This document shows positions 24,989 through 36,565 of a stretch of DNA of 64,000 bases, in pieces. The stretch covers positions 1,849,216-1,913,215 of the forward strand of contig SSNP01000015.1 in NCBI GenBank assembly GCA_006937955.1, read 5' to 3'. Source of the stretch: Pachypanchax playfairii. Lineage: Eukaryota > Chordata > Actinopteri > Cyprinodontiformes > Aplocheilidae. Position numbers and translations under genes: made by a program. The notes under the pieces are model-generated. The model did not search any database and had not been told where the DNA came from. It saw nothing but the letters and a program-made list of their open reading frames with translations. Within the stretch, counting starts at the first letter, position 1, and the number at the start of each line of letters is the position of its first letter.

Positions 24989-25019
24989 GCGGAGTATTTT
25001 AGATTTTTCTTGTTTTATT
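24983..25019. promoter_or_regulatory. Facing poly(A) signals of zfx (+) and the lipocalin gene (-)
   Basis: AATAAA on the plus strand (24983-24988) follows the zfx 3' UTR, and TTTATT (AATAAA on the minus strand, 25014-25019) follows the lipocalin stop codon at 25179. The two hexamers face each other 26 bp apart, so the transcripts probably overlap at their 3' ends. Confidence 0.6.
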
Positions 25020-25178
25020 TTCTAGTAGGGTTGATAAAATGAAAGAGGGGAAGCAGTTCTTTAAGCCGAGTCGCAGGAGTTGATTAACTGGATTCTTCTT
25101 AGTTCAGGTCTGGTTTGATGTCGAGGTTTCAAAGTAAAAGTCTGCAGCTTTTTTATCTCCAATGAGTAGGTGAGGAGA

Positions 25179-26396
25179 TTATGCAGCCGGACACTCCGCT
25201 GAAAGAAAGTAAAGTAGATAATTAGTACATGTATCACTCTTCTAGCAGGATTCACCATAAATGTTTCTGAAAGTACCATTTGTGGGAAGAAAAACGATGT
25301 TTTCGGGCAGCGTTCCAGCTCCCAGAGCGATCTGCCTGAACTTCTGCTTCACTGCAGCTCCGAGCTGTTCTCCACGTCCTGTTAAAACATGATTATTCAT
25401 CTGGCTGCACGGACCTGCACGCGTTTAAAGAGTGGATGTTTTACCGTAGAGTTTGGTGACTGTGGTGATCCCTTCTTCCTTATTCTTGATGGTGTGAATC
25501 AGCGCGTACTCGTCGGACTTCACGTCAACCACGCGCATGTCGTTCATACGACCTGAGCCTAAAAAGGGGAGAAAAGCAGAGTGGGTGTAAAATCAGAAAA
25601 CAGATGGTTTATTCATGCATGTGTTTACTTGCTGGATGCACTTACGCGTACTGGTGTACGTAAACTTCCCCGGTACGTCCGTCTTCTTTGCCAGTTTGTT
25701 TTTTCTCCAGCAAGTTCCATCAGATCTGCAAATACATCACTGAAACTTGACTCGACGTCACAGATTAGAACATTTGATCTCCTAACAGAAAGCACCTGAT
25801 GTTCATCGTCTCTTACCCACCTGAGACTGGCATACGACATCTCCAGGTCTCCATTTGCAGTTGGCGTCATCATGGCCGTTCCCATCTTCATTGTTGCTCT
25901 GCGGCTGGTGAACCACTCTGAGTTGGAGGCCACGCCAATCGAGTACCACTTCCCTGCCATCTGTCAACACAGACACAATAACCAAATATAATTACTTTTT
26001 AAATCTAGACATAATTTTGGGAAATATTTGATTAGATTCCTAATTTTATTGATCAAAAACCCAATTGATGATAGATTCATGTTCAGTTAAAGCTACACTG
26101 ATGAGTAAAACACTAGATCTGTGCACGCAAACATCTAAAATCTTTACAATTTACATTTGTTGTATACCCACAAAATATATGTAAAATAAAGTAAATCTAC
26201 TGCATGTATTTCTTTAAACATATTTAGATTTTTATCAAATATTTATGCAAAATACCTGATGAGCAGATAATAAACCCACAGTATGACATTTTTGTGATCT
26301 TACCCCCTGAAGGTCGAAGTCCGCTTGAGGCAGGACTTCAGAGGAAACGGTGATGAAGCAGAGCGCAGCCCCCAGCAGGGTGAGCAGTGAAGCCAT
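25179..26396 (-). CDS. Secreted lipocalin, prostaglandin D2 synthase-like
   Basis: Six minus-strand exons join in frame: 26304-26396, 25821-25960, 25646-25725, 25445-25558, 25277-25378, 25179-25198, giving 182 aa. The N-terminus is a signal peptide (LLTLLGAALCFITVSS). Next come the lipocalin GxW block (DFDLQGMAGKWYSIGVASNS), the first disulfide Cys (GTCWRKN), the YALI strand, a TKLYGRG block, the C-terminal helix and a closing Cys (PTNAECPAA). The exon pattern with a tiny last exon is typical of secreted lipocalins. The closest family I recognise is fish ptgds-like lipocalin, with AMBP-like proteins as the alternative. The Cys that mammalian PTGDS uses for catalysis is replaced: the aligned segment reads TMKMGTAMM. 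A carrier role for small hydrophobic ligands is therefore likelier than prostaglandin isomerase activity. It is convergent with zfx. Confidence 0.85.
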
Positions 26397-27039
26397 CACT
26401 ACTGAAGAACAGGGTCAACACAGATGATGATGATGATGATTGGAGTCTGGCAGGGGATGTTGTTAGAACTCCTGCCTGACGACTCTTTATACTGCAGAGA
26501 AGGGGGCGGATCTCTCCCCCTCCCAGCCCAGTCCACACCCACAGTACTGGTCTGAGTTACACACAAAGTGTTTTCACAGCCACAGTATTCATCTCTGCCA
26601 AGATGCAGTTCAGTCAACCACGTGAATGACAGAAAAAAAAAAACATGCAAAGAAACGACAAACTGAACATCATTATATATCATCTTTTTTAAACACAGAC
26701 ACAAAATTTCATCTTTTAATAATCTGGTTTTGAATACGTTTTACTAAACTAAAAGATAAAAAAAAAACGAAACAAAAAGCAGATCCCAAAAGTGGTAAAC
26801 AAGGCAGGATTTGCCCTCCAGTGCTTTCTGTGGCAGAGAGCATATAATCAAATTCATCTGTCAGCAGTTGTAACAGTGAAGCTCCGAGGCAGCACAACTG
26901 CTCTCACAGAGGCGATTCCTAACGATTCTTCATGTGCTGAACTGAAAAACTCAGAAAGCACCAAATATGAACCAACATAAAAATACTGTGTGTTGAACAC
27001 TCTTGGTGTCTCTAAGATCTTTAACTATCGCTTTAGTAA

Positions 27040-27380
27040 AGCCTAGATAACAATGTCCCGTACAAATGGCTGCGAATACCCTACGAACAATTTCTTTGAC
27101 CATTTCCAACAACTGCGTGAGGCGTTAACGGTTCCTTCCATCTCACGGTCCAGCTCATGGAACTAAATCCAGTTCTAGCTGCTGAGGTGCTGCTTCTGGA
27201 TCCATTCCTGTCCTCGCCAGCTTCCTGTCTCCAGGTCCTCCTGCCACTTCAGATCAAAAGCAGCTGCTGCAGTCAGTAGATAATCTTCATCCTGCAGCTG
27301 GAGTCTCTCTGCATTATCAACATCTTGAAAATTAGAAGTTTTTGCACAAATTTCCAAGCAGATGACGATCAACACTGAAT
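27040..27380 (-). mobile_element. Degenerate Harbinger-like MITE remnant
   Basis: The left part (cgtacaaatggctgcgaata...accctacgaac) matches the reverse complement of 45670-45735 in an atp6v1a intron. On the minus strand it encodes RLQLQDEDYLLTAAAAF and then SWRGQEWIQKQHLSS, resembling the basic, Trp-rich start of Harbinger transposases as also seen at 45189-45440. It is truncated and the borders are uncertain. Confidence 0.5.
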
Positions 27381-27389
27381 TTTAGAGAT

Positions 27390-27545
27390 ACTGGATCCTG
27401 ATCATGTCACCAGTCCGCTGCAGGGCCACACGAAGACGACCAGCCGTTCACACTCACATCCAAGGTCAAGGTGTGGCTGACTGCCAACCAGAAAGCTTCC
27501 CCCACCACATGTACCCTGTGACTCCCTTGAGAAGGTGAGAATTTG
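27390..27545 (-). repeat. Reverse-oriented fragment of the repeat seen at 3666-3985
   Basis: caccagtccgctgcagggcc and ttcacactcacatccaaggt are the reverse complement of conserved parts of the same teleost repeat (ggccctgtgatggactgg and so on). Degenerate. Confidence 0.6.
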
Positions 27546-30358
27546 TCTAACTATGAAGTAAAAAAAAAAAAAAAAATAGAATCACCAGTTAATTTAAGGG
27601 GCAAAAGTTTCTGAACTGTGAGAGGAGACGGGAGAAACCTGGAGATGCCAGCTGAGTTTTGAATGATTTGAGTCTGTGAGGCAACAAACTGCTAACAAAC
27701 TGCAGCTGTGATAAACTTTCACAAAACATACCAGTTCCTGCTACTTTGCCAAGAATCACATGAGGCATTTGAAACAACATCGGAGCAGAACTGACTTGCA
27801 GATAAACGGCAGGTAAAAACAAGCAGCAACTGGTTTCAGATTTTTACACAATAACAATCACAGCTGATGTTGGAAAAGCAAAAGTGTTTGTAATTAAGGG
27901 AATTCCAAGAAGAGACAACTTATCCAGGAATATCAATGTCAAATACAATCACATAAAAATACCTTGTACTAATAAATAATTGAAACTAGAAACATTTTTA
28001 AGAATTTTGGAAGGTGCAGCTAATTGTAATGAGCTCAATATTAATTTGTGATTTTTTTTTATAAAAATTGAAGCTACGACAAATAAATTTGTTTCATTGT
28101 ATAAAATCCATAAAATGTGAAGAAAACCAAATTCAAAAGAAATGTTGAAGCTGCTTCTAGTGGCTCATCACCATGGTAACACCGGCAAAGCCGCATAGGC
28201 TTATTGTCCATAGAACTTGATCCTCAAACAGCTGCTTTGCAAAAACAAATGTTGTGGCAAAAAGGTTTGATGGTTACACAAGTACATTTGTGTAGGAGCT
28301 ATGGCAAGTTAAAAACTCATTTCACTTCCTGTTTGGAAGGAAGAGGATGTTCTGAGCGCTGATATGATTGTGATCAACTGGGTGTGCACGTTGTACTCAG
28401 ATTGGATCTGAGGTAAAACCTCAGGTCTCATGGTAGTGTGAGAAGCATTAGGTAATAGCAGACAAAAATAACTAACATTTTAATACACATATTTTATAAG
28501 CAGCATTAAGTCTTAGAAGAAGAGTTTGTTAGAAAAACGTTCTGCACTCTAATCGTAGTGTGTGACATCATCACTCTGTAAACTGAGTTCATGTGTTTGG
28601 AGAAGGAATATATTTCTTGGATTTAGTGACCACTGTGACTCGGTGTTGTTCCACCTCCTCCATGCAGAGATTGACCCCAACAGGTGATACTGGGGATCTC
28701 GTAGCACAGCCATGTTTCTGCCTGTAGGTTTTTTGGATTATGTCCTGGATTACTGATAATCTACACAAACTTATCACGTTCTGTGTCTAAAGAAGTTCTG
28801 AAAATAAGAAAATCTGAAATGCAGTTGTGTAAAAACTATAAAATATGTCAAAATGTCAGTTCAGTTAAGTAAAGTCCAATTTTCTGTGACCTTTTTAAAC
28901 TTTGAATTATGTTTTTACTGTAAATTCCACCTGCTCCTAAAAAGTCTGGGTTTTCTCAGTTGTCTGGTCAACTGGTGTTATAGTGAAATTATATCTATAA
29001 CTATAATAAACCTTTGAGTCTCAAGGCCTTTAATATGTTATTTATTTTGAAAATGTTGCTAGCCCATATCATTATATTCCTACCACCATGCTTGACCATG
29101 TGAAACATAGTTTTGTCTTTTTCCTGATATAATTAGTTGAAATACTTCCTAATATTTGAGACAATGTAAAAAATGAATTGTTTGTTTTGACATTGTGGTG
29201 ATGTGAAACACAACATAAGTTAAAGTATATGTCTAATACTTATAATCTTTCATTATGTAAGCAAACATAAACATGATTTCTGGAATTATGATGAAAAAAG
29301 GATTTATTCTCACTCTTTGAAAACATCATCAGGTGCAGGCGAGTACATGCCAGAGCACGAGTCCTCCAGCATGCAAACCCTGCCGGTTTAAACAGGCATG
29401 ATGTTTTCCACCATGAAAACCAGAACATGAAGGAACTTTGTGCCAGAAAAAAAAAAAGTTTCATAACTGCAAAGTTATGAAAACAAATTCAGGCGAAAGG
29501 TTGCCTCTCCAGAAACCTGCTTTTATAACAGGATTGCACCAGAGTTTAACTGAAGTCTTTATCAAGTATCTTTACTGTGTTGGCAGAGTGAAAATAAATC
29601 TTAGAGAAGAAAACTGGAAAAATTGGGATTCGTTTTCTTCTCTTAAGAATATTTATACTGCAATATTTGACCCCGTCTACTAAACATTTGCACAAAGAAA
29701 CTGTCATCAGAAATGAGGTCTTACAAGATGCTGGATAAACATATTACACCCATGTTATACCCCAAAATATGGTAAAATTAATAAAATACATAATCCTTAA
29801 TATTCTTACACTGAAATCCAATGCAATTAAATTTAGTTCAGTAATACTTTCTTAATCACCAAAAGCAAATAAGGTTTTCTCACTCAATCGTAACCGTCAG
29901 GCTACAAATGTTTGGCATCAAGGTGACGTAGGTTGGTTGAGTCGTAACAGTTTAATACACCAAATTTACTACTTAGATGTTTTTTGAGTGACAGGAGAGT
30001 GACAAGTCAATGGAAATGTTGTTAGAGAAAAAACTGTACAGAGAAAGTCCAGAAGGGGGTGACAGAGGAGGGAAAATCCAGACGTTCAAACCGACTCTCC
30101 AGCAGAAGGTTTCGGGTTGAGTGAAAGATCCAGCTGAGAGATTAAAGTGAAAACAAACATGGAAATGAACTGATAATCAACAGGAAGTGTGCATGCACTG
30201 AATAATGTTCTCTATTGGTGATCATTGCAAATTTCAGAGGGTGAGATTCCATCTTTGAAACACTCCGCCAGTCTTTTCGGTATAAGAAGAGCACTAACAA
30301 TAAGAAGATAAAACTATGACTAAACATAAAAATATCAGTAAGGCAGAAGATGATGGAG

Positions 30359-30432
30359 AAAGAAAAGAAAAGAAAAGAAAAGAAAAGAAAAGAAAAGAAA
30401 AGAAAAGAAAAGAAAAGAAAAGAAAAGAAAAA
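30359..30432 (+). repeat. (AAAAG)n microsatellite
   Basis: About fourteen uninterrupted copies of the pentanucleotide AAAAG. It is likely to be polymorphic in length. Confidence 0.95.
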
Positions 30433-30645
30433 CCCACACTGGATTAATTATGATGTTAACTGAAGCTTTTTTGTTAGACATTTTTACAGCCTTTGTGTTC
30501 AATTGATATAGAAATGTGCTGTCTTAATGTACCCTGGTTGGACTGTGAAATACTTTGTGCAAAATGTAACATTAAATGTTAAAGTGCTAAATATATCATA
30601 CACACAAAAAGAGCATAGTGTCAAATTATAGGACCTGTTCTTTAG

Positions 30646-31163
30646 TTAAAGGTACAATATGTAAGAATTTTATAGTAAAATAATCACAAAACAGTTTAAT
30701 TTCCCACTGATGTTGAAAGTAGGGCTGCATGTAACAGATCTCGATCTCAGCTGGCTGGGTGGTCGCTAGTTTCTGTCATTTTAAAAACGCTGTTCTAGGA
30801 CGCAATCATTGTTTACAATAACTATTCCATGTCCAGACTTCCTGGTTCCATCACATGGGAGTCTGCAAGGTTGCCAAGTCTTCAACACAATAGTTGTAAT
30901 TTCACAACGAGCAGCAGCAAAGACTAAAAGAAGCAGCCCTGAGGTAACTTGTAGTAAACCTAAGAAACCACAACATCCTTCCCAAAAACTGAACAAATAC
31001 AAGAGAAACAAAACGAGGATCAAAATTGGAACTGGCAACCCAGCAGAAAAATCAGGGAGGGGAGGGGGTGAGTGGCTGGGAGCAGATGCTTTTTTTTTTT
31101 CTACGTGAACTGTGGGACTCAGATTTAACCACAAGGTCTGATTCTTACATATTGCACCTTTAA
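30646..31163. mobile_element. TTAA-flanked MITE (family A)
   Basis: The left end TTAAaggtacaatatgtaag and the complement of the right end TTAAaggtgcaatatgtaag are near-perfect inverted repeats, and both are flanked by TTAA. The 518-bp element carries an open stretch on the plus strand with NKYKRNKTRIKIGTG, a motif I recognise from many uncharacterised fish repeat-borne ORFs. It is non-autonomous. The TTAA target suggests piggyBac or Kolobok ancestry, which is inference. Confidence 0.8.
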
Positions 31164-31412
31164 GTAATTATTGTTAGTCATATTCTTCATAAGATTTTGA
31201 TATTTTCTGTTACTCTGATCCTCATGTTTGTCTCATGCATCTTCAGTTTAATACTCGCATCCCTGTGTATCCGTTAATCATTCCAGCTGCTCTCACTCTT
31301 ACCCCTCCCAGTATAAATTCTTCACTGTTTCTCCTACACATTGTCAGTCCAAATCAACAGTTTAGGTGCTCACAAAAACAGTTAAACGTCCGGAATAATT
31401 TTTTTCTTTGAC

Positions 31413-32109
31413 TTAAAGGTGGTAAAGAGGATTTTGCCCCAAGCGAGAAGCTCAATGGCTGTTTGTCGGTTTTCGAATAGTGTGCATGCGTTTTAGAGAA
31501 TTTCAGGACTTTGTGGTTATTTCTTAAGTATTAAACAGTAATATGAAACATTTTATATCTAAAAAACATTAGGAAACACTGATTAACAGACCTTTCAATC
31601 TGTCTGCATTAAAATTCAGCTCGTTCCGTCCGGCTTCGGGCAGCAACTCATTAATATTCATTATTCGAATTTGCTGGATTCAGATTGGCTAACAAACTAG
31701 CCTATGAGAGCAAGGTATACTGTTTCCTGCCCCGCTGTGCATGGTAACATCAGACGTTCTCTCTTCCTGTTTGCTACGTCTTATGCTACAGCTTTTAGCC
31801 AGCAGCATGCTAGGCGTGGTTTCAACTGCGGGAGCTGCAGAATATTAACAAACAAAGGAGTTGTGACGAAACAAGTACCGACCATTCGGACTCGGGAGAA
31901 CTCGGGTTTTATCGCCACCTGCGTAGTTTGAGAGATAAAAACTGAAAGAGAAGTTGTTGACCTGTTTTCACACCCACTATGAAGGTAAGAACACCTGTGG
32001 AGCTAAAATATTCAACAGATACCTCAGAAAAAAACGTTTTAAATGGAAGGGCCTCTTTAAGTAAATTTGACATTTAAATTTGCTACAAAATCCTCTTTAC
32101 CACCTTTAA
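31413..32109. mobile_element. TTAA-flanked MITE (family B) containing a second MITE
   Basis: The outer inverted repeats are TTAAaggtggtaaagaggat on the left and the same sequence as the complement on the right, with TTAA on both sides. Positions about 31491-32060 inside it match the separate element at 56506-57060. The right inner end (gcctctttaa) is kept. This is therefore a composite or nested structure. Confidence 0.8.
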
Positions 32110-32391
32110 TCTGTGTGATGATTTTGTAATGAATTACATTTGCCTCTTTTTTAAATATTATAAGGTCAAAATAAATTCTGCTTGTTTTGGGTAATATTTT
32201 GCATAGTGGCTACAAGCTCACCTCCAAATCACATCTATGAGTCGTGCTGTAAATCCAACACAGTAGCACCTTCATATTTCCCTGCAGATTTTTAAGAGTC
32301 AAATCAAATAACAGCCTGCAGTGTAAGGCTTGGGTTTGTAAACCAAGAAGAGTCTGATAACATCGTGTTACTGGACACGTATCAAATGAAA

Positions 32392-35300
32392 CTAGACTAA
32401 GTCGGGGGGTTTGGATCGATGAGCCATAGAAGCATCTGCCATGGTGAGAAAGTCAACCCAGTTCTGATAGAAGCCTCGTGAGTACCGTCCTGTGTCGATG
32501 ACGAGTCCAAACAGGCGGCTTCTGCCCTTTTTGTTCCTCAGCGCCAGCTGGACCTCCCGCCCTGTCACATTGAAGCTGATGTTCAGCGCCTGGGCAACCA
32601 GCAGGTAAAGAAGTCCACCTGTGATGATGCTGCTGTACCAACAGCAGGTGAAGCAAAGAGCTGTGCTGTAAATACACAGAGGGAGCAAACACTCCATCAC
32701 ATAGATCATCACTAGAAAATTTAAAGAAACACTCGAGGACCACGGAGAGAACTTGATGCAGGCTCAGCCAATCAGAGAGCTGTATTTTCCCACCTTTTTT
32801 TGGTCATTTCTAACAGCCCCATTTTCCTTTTAGATTTTTAGTGTCTCTTTTTTTGTGAATTACAACACTGTGGTAACTCAAAGAAACAGTACCTGGACTG
32901 ATTGTAGACCCCGGGGCAGTAGAAGAGGGCCGTCACCAGAAACTGTCCAGGACAGAGGCTGCGAAGCACCAAGCTGATCCCGTACACTGAGGTTAACACA
33001 AACACACAGAGGGTCTGCAGAAAACTGCGGTGATTGGCTTGTCCGACACAACCGTTTATCCTGCAGCATCTCAGCATGAGACACAGATATGAAATAAACA
33101 GATTTAAAACAGTGAGTTGTCTTTTCTTTAATCTCATTTTACTGGCATTCTGCATGTCCTAGTGCACATTTTTTTACGTTACCGAATTTTCTGTATGGAT
33201 ATGGAATCTTTGACTTCTGTCTTTTGCACTCCAATATTTTCTCGTCATTCATTAACATAGGTTTAAGATAGCAGCATCGAATCACAACAACAACAAATAT
33301 ATCTCAACACAGAAACATTCAAATGTAGCTTAAAGGTTATCCAATTTTATCCAGACCCTTTGAAGTTTTTTTGTTTCTGAATTAATCCAAATACCTCACT
33401 CATAATTTGAAAACTGAATTTGTTTAAAGACAAACTTTTTTTGCTTAATTTAATTGGATCTACCAGAGAATCGGTCAAGACAGGAAGTGAAGATAAATGC
33501 TTGTAACAGAGATCCAATCATTGGAACAGATCTGGGAAAGAATTCATAATCTAAATAAAAGAAATCTTACAACTAAACTTTTAAAGATTGATCTTTACCT
33601 GTACAGCTGCACAACTAGGGCCCTAAATAAAGAGCACAAAACAAAGCAAAACCCCTAAAAAATCCTCTTTTTGATGAAAACAAAATCCTTCTTATGGGAT
33701 GCAATAAAAATGGATGTGGTCACAGTTCCCTGCAGAGTGTATGTGTGCAGAAAGTTAGCTTCACTTTGTGGCTGCATCATTCTGTCCAGATGTTTATCTG
33801 TAAAAGTGTCTGGGAGAGCAGATAACGGTTGCCATGGGATCATTCCCAAGAGATTTCACTGTAAATCATGTGGTTCATGAGATGTTTTGCTCACAGATGG
33901 AGTGGACCCCAGTAGGTTGATGAAACAAAGACCTTGTCTGATCAGTTAACACTCTAAGTGTTGGGGAGGATTTTCAACTAACGGCGTAAATCTTAGTTCA
34001 ATATCTGTAAAACCTGTTTGTTGATTAGGTTTAGGGGCCATCTTGAATGGACTTGACAAGCTGTAGCTGAAAACCTGCCGTCAACTTGGTACTTGCTACA
34101 TGTAGTTCTTAGGATCCCCCACTAGAGTGCAGAAGATGTGCTCAAGATTAAAAGCAGCAGATTTTAGAAGGAATTACTGAAAGTGTTAAAAAAAAAGTAG
34201 AACTCTCAGAAATAGAAATTTCAAATATGACGCACATGTTTGTGGTTAAATTCCAATTTTTGCTTCACGACTTAGAGGTATTAGCAGACTAATGAGAACT
34301 TCTTTTTGTTTTCCTTGTGTCTCTCTCATTGACAAATGAAGCTGACCTCCACCCTTCCAGATGTTCCTCCACCTGCTCCCTCCCTACAGATAACATCTGC
34401 AAACATCATGGAGATTCCTGTCTGCTTCAGTCGTCACCATCTCACCTACTCTGCATCAGTTCATCACACTCACTCCAGAGTTTCTCCAAAGTTAACTCCT
34501 CTTTCACAGTAATTCCTACGACATTCTTCTTCTCATCACCACCATGATAGAACAGATTAAATCCTTCTTAGGCTCCTGGACTTCAACCTTTCCATCTGGT
34601 CTCTTGGACACACTGTATATACACCTTCCTTCTCTGCATCATGTCAACCAACTCTCTAGCTTTTCCTGTCATTGTCCCGACAATCAAAGTCCCTCCTCTC
34701 AGTCCGAGACTCTTGACTTTCCTTTTTTCTCTCTTTGTCTATGAACACATCTTCTTCCTCCCCTTCTTCGATCCACAGTAGCAGTTTCCTTCAACACCAC
34801 TGGTGATGGTTATTGTTACCCCAGTTCTCAACCAATCGGGTATGGAAATCAGATTTGTGACTTGCATCATTATTTATTTAGCATACATGTAGGTTTTATG
34901 TTGGATGTCCTTCCTGACACAACCTTTTGGATTTACCCGGGCTTGGGACCAGCGTAAGGAAGACACTGACTCGTGCCTCCCTCAGGCTTCATTAGACGCA
35001 CTAATGAGAACAAAATTAGCTTAATTATAAATCTGCACAACAAAATGTGAAAAGCTTGAAAGAGCCTGAAGATGTTGTAAATGTGCGATTAGTATAATGC
35101 GTTGATTCCCTGTTTGCACTGATTTATTCCATCAAATAAGACAATTAGCAAAAACCTAATTACCTCAAAAAATACATTTCTATCTGCCAAAAAAAAACAA
35201 CTTTCTGACGTGAATAAACACAGTTGCAATATGTTTAACTGTCCATCTTGTCAGACGATATCAGAAGACACAAAACATCAATATTTATTTTTAATAAGAC

Positions 35301-36565
35301 CCACCAGACACAGTGGTGATCCAGACGCTGAACACACGATCCACAGGTTCTGCAGTGTCCGGCCCGGGGGGGTCGCAGTATTTTGCACACAGGACACACG
35401 TTCCAGTGATCTGTGAGGATTTCTTTTCTTGTCATCGGGTCTACTGAGGTCCTGGTTGAAGAAGCTGCTGACTGAACAGATTCCTCAGGATCTGTGGCAA
35501 CTTCAGCCTCCATCCTGCGTCTGTGAGCTTCATGTAAAGACGCAGTCACAAATCCTGGTCCTCTCTTGGTGTTAATAAGGGAAACTAAGGTGAGAATCAT
35601 CCCAGTGGTCACAGCACACACCTGCAGTGGGCCGACATCCCCCCGAGGTACAATCTCTGTGATGAAGAGGTAATACATGTAGGCAAGGGAGTATAAGGCG
35701 AGGGTGAGGAAGAAGAGGGTGCGCCTCTTCTTTCGGTGGGTGGCGTAGTAGTACCACAGAACCAGGCCTGGCAGGGCTGTGAGGATGATGACACCCAGCA
35801 GGCAGTGCAGAGACGCAACCTTCAGCAGCAGAGGCAGCAGCAGAAGAGCTGGAATCATGGAGATCTCCACGTTGTCAATCACGGCGCCAAATACAGAAGA
35901 TTGAAATCCAAAAGGTGGTTTCTCTTTAAGCCACCTTCAGAAAAGAGCCAGAATTACAATAATAAAAAAGGTTTTTATTCATGATGCAGTTTCTGTTTAA
36001 CAGAGAAAAAGTTGTTGTATTATTCATGACTTTGTCTTTTTAATTTACTCTTTAATTGTTCCATCAAATCCCCAAATGAATTTTTTAAAAATTTAATAAT
36101 TCTCTATTTTCAAATTTAATGATTTCTGGTATGAGATCATTTTGAAAAGTTGATTAATTTAGTGTCATATTTATTTATCAATCATGAAACATCAATCTTA
36201 GCAAGTAAATAAGACAGATTTTTTTCTTATTTTTTACAGATTTGGAGCATTCCTGATGGGAATGTGGAACAAAGCAGCCTGTTACGTATAAATAAAATTA
36301 TTCTTCTATGAACCACTAAGAAATGTTCAAGATTGAAGCCATTTTAAAAAGGCTGCAATCTCTAATGTAAACTCTATTTCTCCAAATTTAGGATGTTCAG
36401 AAAACTATGCGATAGTTAAAATATTAAAAAAACATCATTTCATCTTAATTATCTTTGCTCACACCTGTTGAAGGCTTCATCCAGATCGTCACAGTCACAT
36501 CTGTCACATTCACAGCAGCACATTGGATCATCTGGTTCCGGAGGTTTTAACTTCTCCCAGTTCAT
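32392..36565 (-). CDS. zdhhc23: Palmitoyltransferase ZDHHC23
   Basis: Four minus-strand coding exons join in frame: 36465-36565, 35305-35934, 32893-33060, 32392-32665, giving 390 aa (human about 409). The protein starts with a Cys-rich cytosolic tail (PMCCCECDRCDCDDLDEAF). Several hydrophobic segments follow (IPALLLLPLLL, LLGVIILTALP, FFLTLALYSLAYMYYLF), then the Cys-rich domain CPVCKILRPPRAGHCRTCG. The catalytic DHHC sits at an exon junction (RLDHHCVW/INGCVG). More membrane segments and the NISFNVT block (a TTxE-like region) follow. The C-terminus PDLV resembles the mammalian EDIV PDZ ligand known for binding nNOS. The enzyme S-acylates proteins from palmitoyl-CoA through the DHHC Cys. A 5' non-coding exon with donor gtaagt ends at 37399. 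In human the gene is near ATP6V1A, as here. Confidence 0.95.
34300..34995 (+). repeat. LINE-type (probably RTE-class) 3' region fragment
   Basis: The tail reads ggatgtccttcctgacacaa and cccgggcttgggaccagc, then gaagacactgactcgtgcc. These phrases are shared by a very abundant teleost repeat that I associate with RTE-like LINEs. The CT-rich upstream part (34300-34800) belongs to the same type of copy. The family assignment is from memory only. It lies in zdhhc23 intron 2. Confidence 0.45.

Larger units (their letters stand above)
26397..30350. other. Gene-poor spacer upstream of the lipocalin gene
   Basis: Nearly 4 kb without a supportable gene. It holds the lipocalin promoter, a short (GAT)n run near 26423-26440, a Harbinger-like remnant (27040-27380), a degenerate interspersed repeat (27390-27545) and otherwise unremarkable AT-rich DNA. 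Confidence 0.55.

Noticed and set aside
30359..30432. Regular repeat considered as a CRISPR array
   Set aside because: It is a simple pentanucleotide microsatellite without spacers in a vertebrate genome.
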